In this document: positions 58,001-64,000 of the stretch, one piece after another
How the letters are laid out: every line of letters begins with the position of its first letter
Position numbering within the stretch: the stretch's first letter is position 1
Assembly: GCF_031877795.1 (NCBI RefSeq)
Contig: NC_133946.1
Coordinates: 11,755,144-11,819,143, forward strand
Length of the DNA: 64,000 bases
From: Strix aluco
Taxonomy: Eukaryota > Chordata > Aves > Strigiformes > Strigidae
Reading direction: 5' to 3'
Translations under genes and position numbers: made by a program
The notes under the pieces: model-generated
The model's input: the letters and a program-made list of their open reading frames with translations, nothing else
Databases searched by the model: none
Told to the model about the DNA's origin: nothing

Positions 58001-59249
58001 CAATGGTAAGAAAATTTTGAAATAGCAATAGGACTTACACGGGCTTTGAGAGGTTTGTGTGCTACTGCCCTTTTCTACCGATGTTGTGGAAACAGCTGCT
58101 GAGACTTACATTTATTGGCATTGTGTTAAACTCTTCCTTTTGGCTCCTCAGCTGTTAACTGAGAAGCTCATAGAAGAATTGAAGCAATTTAATCAAACAA
58201 CTGCAAAAGAAAAGGAGGTGCTTCAGGTAAGGCTGGGACTTTGTTTCAGACTCAGCCAGGTACTGAGTGAGATTCTGAAGGTTATTTTGCTTCTCCCAGG
58301 GCTGCTCAATTCTCCAAATGAACTAGAGGGTGAAAGCCTGCAGTATTACTCATCTTTTGTTTTATGTGCATTAAGAAAACAATGTGTTACTCCCCTTCTA
58401 TGTAGAGGGCTTAAAGCAAAGTTTATGGTGGGGCAATGTCAGTTCTCATCGCGGCCATTTCAAGTAGAGTTGCATACAGTTGAACTTGAAACAAGGCAGA
58501 AGGTGAAAGTGATAGAAATGACTGATTGCTTTCAAGTTGGGCTGAATCAGTTCCAAAGTACAGATGGGAACAGTGCTGGGAACATGCTCTGCTCAGAGCA
58601 GCTCCTCTTGGGAGAGCGTTTTCAAGCCTGTGTTGCGGGGGGTTGGAAGCACCACTGGCAGGACGCTAATCCACCAGTCTGGCTGTTATGCTGGAATTCA
58701 GATTTGGTCTAACTTGGAGGCTGTTGCAGGCCAGTGGCCTCAGGCAGACTCTGGGAACTCAGAAGTACGCACGCACAAGCAGCTTCAGTAATATTGTCGA
58801 TATACCAACCAAAACGGTCATTAAATTACACCTCTGCAGTTCTTGGTGAGAAGCTTCAGAGCTAATCAATGAAATCGCTATTATAGCAGACTTCCTAGAT
58901 TTCGGGAAATTATAATTAAATGGCAATTAAAAGATAAATTGCCATTTTCTGCAAGGAACTGTCAGAGACATCCCAGTCAGGCAAGGCTAATCTCAGTTCA
59001 GCAGGCAAGACCCTGCTGAAGAGTTCAGATGCTTTAGTCAGAGCTGCTTTAGAGCTTGGCTTTGCTTTTCGGTACTTTGTTAGTAAAACGCCGCATTGCC
59101 CTCACTTCTCTCCCCAGGCAGCGATGGCCAAGTGGCGATCGGCCGGAGAAGGGAGCCAGCAGTCCCTGGAGAAGCACGCCTCCTTCCAGGCAGAAATCGA
59201 GGAACGTTCTGCAGCGCTTGATGAGTTGGAGCTGCTTCTGGCTGTGTGA
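54942..59249 (+). CDS. KNSTRN: KNSTRN (kinastrin, SKAP), complete
   Basis: Gene-level entry. Eight coding exons (54942-55005, 56013-56145, 56296-56352, 56581-56680, 57516-57630, 57950-58005, 58152-58226, 59118-59249) total 732 bases and predict 243 residues. Human KNSTRN has 316 residues as I recall, so the bird N-terminal region is shorter. All phases join. Kinastrin binds astrin (SPAG5) at kinetochores and microtubule plus ends and helps stabilise bipolar attachment. The N-terminal third is basic and probably disordered. A helical, Glu/Lys/Leu-rich coiled coil runs from about residue 85 to the end. Exon 4 has ELKTKNQLLE against human ELKDKNQLLE. Residues 6-9 are SRIP, a classic SxIP motif for EB1-type plus-end proteins. 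The gene sits between DISP2 and IVD on the same strand, as in human. Confidence 0.92.
56013..56145 (+). CDS. KNSTRN: KNSTRN exon 2
   Basis: A 133-base exon after TTTTTCTTGCAG, donor GTAAAT. It encodes a basic, Ser/Thr-rich segment containing AFPSKKQCVSKTADLEFNKD. It has little direct similarity to human and is accepted for its splice sites and phase. Confidence 0.75.
56296..56352 (+). CDS. KNSTRN: KNSTRN exon 3
   Basis: A 57-base exon after CTTTTAAG, donor GTATGT. It encodes GLPKSAKKAEPLSKKTATKG, a lysine-rich linker. It is frame-neutral, so it could be skipped without harm to the frame. Confidence 0.75.
56581..56680 (+). CDS. KNSTRN: KNSTRN exon 4, start of coiled coil
   Basis: A 100-base exon after GGCTCTGCAG, donor GTAAGG. 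It encodes PLSRYRLEAELKTKNQLLET and on to GAQ, matching human PLSKQKSEEELKDKNQLLEA. This exon is the strongest evidence for the gene identity. Confidence 0.95.
57516..57630 (+). CDS. KNSTRN: KNSTRN exon 5, coiled coil
   Basis: A 115-base exon after TTAATGACAG, donor GTAAGG. It encodes a heptad-like helix, then KKFQETCMVILESRNIDP. Human has EKFRDNCLAILESKGLDP in the same place. Confidence 0.95.
57950..58005 (+). CDS. KNSTRN: KNSTRN exon 6
   Basis: A 56-base exon after TTAGTTACAG, donor GTAAGA. It encodes a short acidic stretch with GNILEEEEKTQECQKQTM. Confidence 0.8.
58152..58226 (+). CDS. KNSTRN: KNSTRN exon 7, coiled coil
   Basis: A 75-base exon after TTGGCTCCTCAG, donor GTAAGG. It encodes LLTEKLIEELKQFNQTTAKE, against human LLLETLQEELKLFNETAKK. 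The frame stays open for about 480 bases into the following intron, so intron retention would give a long unrelated tail. Confidence 0.93.
59118..59249 (+). CDS. KNSTRN: KNSTRN exon 8 (stop codon)
   Basis: A 132-base exon after CTTCTCTCCCCAG. It ends ALDELELLLAV then TGA, comparable with human ALKEMEQLLEM at the C-terminus. Confidence 0.9.
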   Translation, partial: AAMAKWRSAGEGSQQSLEKHASFQAEIEERSAALDELELLLAV

Positions 59250-59682
59250 GGCACGAGGACGGACTGTACTGTATTTTTTTTTTTTTAATTTTTTTGGATG
59301 TTTTACTCCTAACTCCGTGGTCTCTACTTCACAAACCTAGCTCTTAGGTTTGGCGGCCTAAACCTGGGCGCAGGCCGCTGGGTGGTGGCGGGGAGCTGCG
59401 GTGCCTGGCTACCCCTGGGACAAGACCAGTAGCCCTCGTTGCCCTTCCCGCGCCGGCAGGGCCCTGCCCGGACTCTCTTTTCCCTCTCGCCTCGCTGATG
59501 CAGCGCTCCTCCGCTTCGGTCCCTCAGCATATTGTACTGATTACTGTTTTTAACCCATTAAACGTACTGGAAGGATGTGGAGACGCCCTGTCCTGCTGTC
59601 CGCGCCGGGCCCCACCGGAGGGGCGGGGCGTTCCTCGGGGGGCGGGGCCGCGTCTGCGCACCAGGGCGGGCCCGGGGCAGCC
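59250..59682 (+). promoter_or_regulatory. IVD: KNSTRN 3' end and IVD promoter in 433 bases
   Basis: The only poly(A) signal I see after KNSTRN is ATTAAA at 59557-59562, about 120 bases before the IVD start codon. Two GC boxes, GGGGCGGGGC at 59620-59629 and GGGCGGGGCC at about 59640-59649, lie between that signal and the IVD ATG in CpG-rich DNA. The KNSTRN 3' untranslated region and the IVD promoter therefore probably touch or overlap. Confidence 0.6.
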
Positions 59683-59814
59683 ATGGCGGCGACGGTCAGC
59701 GCCGGGCTGCGCGGAGCTCGGCGGTGCCAAACGCTGGGGCGGTTGTTGCGGCGTGGCTGCGCGGGGCTGGCGGTGGACGATACCGTCAACGGGCTGAGCG
59801 AGGAGCAGCGGCAG
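59683..59814 (+). CDS. IVD: IVD exon 1, mitochondrial presequence
   Basis: ATG at 59683 in the context GCCATGG opens 44 codons ([14 protein letters not shown] onward) and ends SEEQRQ at donor GTACCG, phase 0. The first 30 residues are rich in Arg, Leu and Ala with no acidic residue, as expected for matrix import. Confidence 0.95.
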
Positions 59815-60074
59815 GTACCGGATCCGCCGGGCTCCCGCGGCCGGGGGCGGCCGCCGCGCTGAGGGGGGAGCGGGAGGACGCCGGGACTCCGGCGGCGCCC
59901 CGCCCCCCCGGGGGTGTGACGGGGATGACGGGCGGTGATTGGCCGCCACCGGGCGGAACCAGCCTATCCCCGGGCGTGCAGAGGGGGCGTGGTGCGGCCA
60001 CGTATCCGCCGGGCGTGGTGGGAACCTGCCCCGGAGGCGCCTCCGCCATGGGACAGCGCACGGGGAAGCACCGC

Positions 60075-60109
<35 letters not shown>

Positions 60110-62443
60110 GCTGCGTGCGCGTGGGGCCTGTTTGATCAGGTATAATGACCGAAATATGAGCATCAAAGAAGCAAATCGTAGAATCACAGACTGGTTTGGG
60201 TGGGAAGAGACCTTAAAGCCCATCCAGTCCCACCCCCCTGCCCCAGGCAGGGACACCTTCCACTAGCCCAGGTTGCCCAAAGCCCTGTCCAACCTGGCCT
60301 TGAACCCTTCCAGGGAGGGGCAGCCACAGCTTCTCTGGGCAACCTGTGCCAGGGCCTCACCACCCTCACAGGGAAGAATTTCTTCCTTAGATCTCATCTA
60401 AATCTCCCCTCTGGCAGTTTAAACCCGTTCCCCTTCGTCCTATCCCTACCCCCCTGATCAAGAGTCCCTCCCTCCTTTCCTGTAGCCCCTTTAAGTCCTG
60501 GGACGCCGCTCTAAGGTCTCCCCGGAGCCTTCTCTTCTCCAGCGAACCCCCCCAACTCTCTCAGCCTGTCCTCACAGGGGGGGTGCTCCAGCCCCCCCGA
60601 GCAATTTTGTGGCCTCCTCTGGCCCCGCTCGAGCAGGTCCATGTTGACTGGATCTTATCAAATCCTCTCAAAAGAAGTGTTGCCGTTCTCACAGCGTGTT
60701 CTCTTGCCCCATGGGGGACCTTAAAGTTTAGGATAATAGTTCTTAGCTTTACTGTTTCCCCCTGTGTTCTACAGCAGCCCAGTGCCAGCCATCACAGCGC
60801 TTACTCCCTGCTGCCCCAGGGTGTGGAGGGAAAGGTAGCAGCTTCAAAGGGTTGGTCCAGACAGGCTTCTGCTAATGTAACTCTCTTCCTTGGTGGTTCT
60901 CAGGTCTGGAGCTGTAGCCTTATTTTCTAGATAATTATGACAGTGCAAGTGTACAGATGTACAAAATAAACTTTCTCCTTTCATTCTCTTTTCTTACTGT
61001 AGAATTATTCTTTACCAGGTTTGTGTTCATGGTTTGTAGCCTTATGAGCTCGTATTAACTTGATGTTTCTTTGTGCTTCTACAATCAGCAGGTGTAAAAG
61101 GAAGAAAATATTATTGTAGTTCATATCTGTCTGGTGGAAAAGCTGAAAAAAAAATCAGAAATCAATCTTTAGTAATGCTAGTGAAGCTGTGAATTAACAG
61201 CACTAACTTATAAACTGGCTTAGAGTGTCAGGGATATCTGTCTGAGTCTATTCCTTAGTCTCTAATTGATTAAGATATTTCTTTTTATTGTGGTTTTAAG
61301 CGTTTTTTTTCTTTAAAGCTTTATGCTCAAGTTTTCTGCTGACAACTCTGTAACAATGGAAACATATCTAATGTTTAAAAACTTAAGAAAAAAAAATCAA
61401 CAGAGGGGAAACTTGTTTGGTGGTACTGGAACCCAAGGTCTGGATAGCCATGGAAACTAGCATATCTTTTTAATTAGAAAAAAGAGGCTGCTTTAGTTGT
61501 GAGGTTGAGAGAAGGGCAGAGGAGCCTGGGTATATTTTGGTTTGTTGCTTCTGCCCCTTCTGCAGGCTCTGGTTATAGGGTTTCAGTCTCTAAGACTATC
61601 CCTTCACCAGCATTAATTTGCAGGAATAAAGGACCAAAAGGAAAAATGGGATTATTAAGATCTATCGTAACATCTAGACAAAGTTCTTAAATCTCCAGAT
61701 TAAAAACATTTCAGATGTTGGCCATATTTTCTTAGTGTGTGTAAGACTTCTGCAGAATACATGTATGTAAGTACTCAGATTTTAAAATTTAGAAAAAGAT
61801 TTTGAGATTTTTAACACTTGGATCAATGAGCATACCTGACTTTATAAAACTTTCCCTCTGTAGAAAATAGTAAGATAGCTAATGTAGTTCCAGTTTGATA
61901 CACTAACACATTTTAATTAGTATGCATGCTTATTACAGGCATTTGCATATAATTAAATGAAACCACAAGCAGCTTCTGAATAGGGATAGTACATCATAAG
62001 TTCAGTTCATCAGCTTTCAAAGTTTCCTGACCAAAAACATCCCCTGAAGCCCTAGTGCAGGCAGCAGTTAGGGAGCATTCTGTCATGTTGGGGTAAGGTT
62101 AAATGCTGAGAGGAACTTAAGTACATCAGTATCTTGTCTTTGAAAGACTAAAAGGCTTTTCCAGGGGTCTTTTAGCCAGTAACATTGATTTCTTTATGTG
62201 AAACATTGAAACATTGATTTCTTTATGGTCTTGTGCTCCTGGGTTTGGGATCCTGAAGTCTCCTGGCAGGGAAATGTTGGCAGCATCCTGGGGAAGAAGA
62301 CAACAGTATATGGATGAGATGTAACGTATGTGTTTCTCCATCTCTCTTCCCAGCTTAGACAGACCATGACAAAGTTCTGTCAAGAGCATTTGGCTCCGAA
62401 GGCCCAACAGATTGACCAGGAAAATGAATTCAAAGACATGCGG
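59683..62443 (+). CDS. IVD: IVD (isovaleryl-CoA dehydrogenase), first two coding exons, runs off right edge
   Basis: Gene-level entry for exons 59683-59814 and 62354-62443. IVD is a mitochondrial matrix flavoprotein of the acyl-CoA dehydrogenase family. It oxidises isovaleryl-CoA to 3-methylcrotonyl-CoA in leucine breakdown and passes electrons to ETF. The 74 visible residues hold an Arg-rich, acid-poor mitochondrial presequence of about 30 residues, then [14 protein letters not shown] and [20 protein letters not shown]. These match human [14 protein letters not shown] and [20 protein letters not shown]. The FAD-binding domains and the catalytic glutamate are encoded beyond the window. Intron 2 seems to begin with GC instead of GT. 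Confidence 0.95.
60077..60105. repeat. A(29) mononucleotide run
   Basis: Twenty-nine consecutive A bases on the plus strand inside CpG-rich DNA. It shows no clear link to a retroposed copy. Confidence 0.97.
60173..60645 (-). mobile_element. CR1 LINE 3' fragment
   Basis: About 470 bases closely following the 3' end of avian CR1 in reverse. The plus strand starts TAGAATCACAGACTGGTTTG and goes on through CATCCAGTCCCACCCCCCTG, GGGCAACCTGTGCCAGGGCC and CCCCAACTCTCTCAGCCTGT to CAGGTCCATGT. It is 5'-truncated as most CR1 copies are and better preserved than the other copies here, so it is fairly young. It strongly supports a bird as the source. Confidence 0.93.
62354..62443 (+). CDS. IVD: IVD exon 2, bounded by GC donor
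   Basis: A 90-base, 30-codon exon after CTCTCTTCCCAG. It encodes [20 protein letters not shown] and on to NEFKDMR, aligned residue for residue with human ending NEFKNLR. After CGG the intron starts GCAAGT, the consensus of GC-AG introns. No GT within reach would keep the phase expected for the next human exon, which begins EFWKQ. Confidence 0.93.
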
Positions 62444-64000
62444 GCAAGTATTTCATGTGTGCATTTAAAATAGATGGTGGTGAAAGCCTGTCTGTACTTT
62501 GATCCTGTACATTAGTCCAGACAAAGAATCCCAGTCCATACCACAGGAACATATGCATTAACTTTTCAGACTTGAAAGCCATAGAGAAAACAATCTTTTG
62601 ATTTCCTGTTTAAGCTTTTGTTAACAACTTTCAGCAACCTGGGGAAGAATGCAGCCAGCATGCAATTAAAAAAATAATAAAAAAACCCCAGATTGAGAAT
62701 GGTCTTGTTTGGATTCTTATCGTTGTATTTCTGCTTGGCTCCTTCAGACTCCTCCTCTAATACGTGCTTTGTATTCTCCTGGCTAGGGCCCTTTCTTGGA
62801 CATCTGAGTTTCCTCAAATTTGTTGTGAAAATATTGTGTGCAAATGCTGAAATGCAGAGTTGTTTGACTGTCGAGCTGAAACTTGCCTTCCTAATAAAAA
62901 CAACAAATTCTGTGTAACGGGAGGGTTTGATTGATGAAAAGGAGAGATCTAACTATTGGTTTTCATAAGCTCCACAAGACTTAAAAAGCTCAGAACATCT
63001 GCTAGGATTTCCCAGAGCTCTGATGTTGACATTTTCAGGGATATACGCACAGCTTTGAAGTTAAGTATATAAATTTAGTCTGGCACACCAGATGTCATCC
63101 AGAGCTATTGAATAATACTTTTTGAAGTCTCTGGAGACTATTCACTGATAATTATCTTATCAGTGGACACTGAGGCCGTGTGACAAGCGTTCACCTGTGT
63201 GTCCATCGTGTAGTGGGGGAGAGGCTGCAGTCTCAAGCAGCAGTGATGAGGTGGCCTCTCCAGCATATGCGTGGTCCTCAGTGGTGACATCTTTTGCTGC
63301 TGCATTGTGTCATAGCTTCCCTCTTTCTCTGCAACACCGTGTGCCAGACGCAGCTGACGTGTTTGTCTCAAGTCAGGCAGCAGCTCTGTGCCTCGAATCG
63401 TCTGCCTGTCGCGTGAGTGCTGGTGTTGCCAGAATGATAAATCTGGGTAACGGGCAAGTGGAGGAGGCAGCAGTCAAAGAGGACAGCTTGTGCCCTGGCA
63501 GATGAACTTTGTAGCCTACGCGTGCAACTAAGCAAAACTCAGTATTGCTGTCCAGTCTCCGTGTGTGTCCTGGCAGGCTTGAAAACCTACGGGTTATGTA
63601 CTTGAGCAGCCCTTGTGGATTCAGCTCCTTTAGCTTTACAAGTCCAAAGTGTTCACAAATTCTCTGTCGTGGTCACCTTTTCTAACTCCTCTAGCACTGC
63701 CTGGGAGGTGGGCAGCACCTCTGACTGCCCATCTTAAACATTTCCTTTTTTTAATCTCTCCCTAGGAAGCCTCCTTGGCTTTAGTTACGAGTTCCTGTTT
63801 TACTGGAAGAGTTAAATTGCCAGCTAACAGCAGTTCTTCTAAGTATAGCCAGGGTTTCAGTCATGGATAACTTATGCTAACTACTATTTGTGGCAACCAC
63901 AGCCTGATAGGCCTACGCAGTGCTGCCAAAGCACAGTGACAAGGATCCATGAGGTAAAAGACAAGCATAAATTTGAGTCATAACATCCTAAATTATCTTT
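62444..64000 (+). other. IVD: IVD intron 2, to window edge
   Basis: The remaining 1.56 kb show no exon matching the next IVD segment (EFWKQLGNLG in human), so the window ends inside intron 2. I see no clear repeat or other gene. Confidence 0.75.

Larger units (their letters stand above)
59815..62353 (+). other. IVD: IVD intron 1
   Basis: A 2.5 kb intron. Its first 250 bases continue the CpG island, followed by a run of 29 A at 60077-60105 and the CR1 copy at 60173-60645. The rest is AT-rich. An 18-base direct repeat, AACATTGATTTCTTTATG, occurs at 62181-62198 and again at about 62209-62226. Confidence 0.75.

Noticed and set aside
58059-58712. 217-codon open frame around KNSTRN exon 7
   Set aside because: Only 58152-58226 matches the family. 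The remainder is intron on both sides.
1-64000. Search for a novel defence, mobile or RNA-based system, CRISPR, tRNA or rRNA
   Set aside because: The content is ordinary vertebrate gene and repeat DNA. No spaced direct repeats with unique spacers and no RNA gene structures were seen.

Overview
The window is vertebrate nuclear DNA, most likely from a bird. Genes are split into short exons with GT-AG introns, and promoters are CpG-rich. The interspersed repeats are of the CR1 LINE type that dominates bird genomes, with a well-preserved copy at about 60173-60645 and an internally deleted one at about 2449-2702. The gene order CCDC9B(-), PHGR1-like(+), DISP2(+), KNSTRN(+), IVD(+) is the order I recall for human 15q15.1. 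I did not find bacterial features, CRISPR arrays, tRNA or rRNA genes.

Layout. (1) 42-16960, minus strand: the 5' part of CCDC9B, which runs off the left edge. Four exons are well supported by reading frame and splice sites and one is tentative. Two of them (8631-8795 and 42-191) look like tandem copies of one exon. (2) 16961-32691: about 15.7 kb in which I find no gene. (3) 32692-32893, plus strand: a terminal exon for a small His/Gly-rich protein made of three 16-residue repeats, a candidate bird PHGR1. (4) 33723-53033, plus strand: complete DISP2 in eight exons whose phases all join, predicted 1474 residues. (5) 54942-59249, plus strand: complete KNSTRN (kinastrin/SKAP) in eight exons, predicted 243 residues. 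(6) 59683-62443, plus strand: the first two coding exons of IVD (isovaleryl-CoA dehydrogenase). The gene continues past the right edge, and its second intron appears to use a GC donor site.

The genes do not form a pathway. DISP2 is a Dispatched/RND-family membrane protein, KNSTRN is a spindle and kinetochore protein, IVD is a mitochondrial leucine-catabolism enzyme, and CCDC9B is a coiled-coil protein of unknown role. They are joined by conserved synteny. Only 433 bases separate the KNSTRN stop codon from the IVD start codon.

All exon models come from reading the DNA, matching remembered human family members, and requiring consistent phase and splice sites. No alignment or transcript data were available. 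I found no wholly new biological system. The items most worth checking are the PHGR1-like exon, the duplicated CCDC9B exon and the GC-AG intron in IVD.
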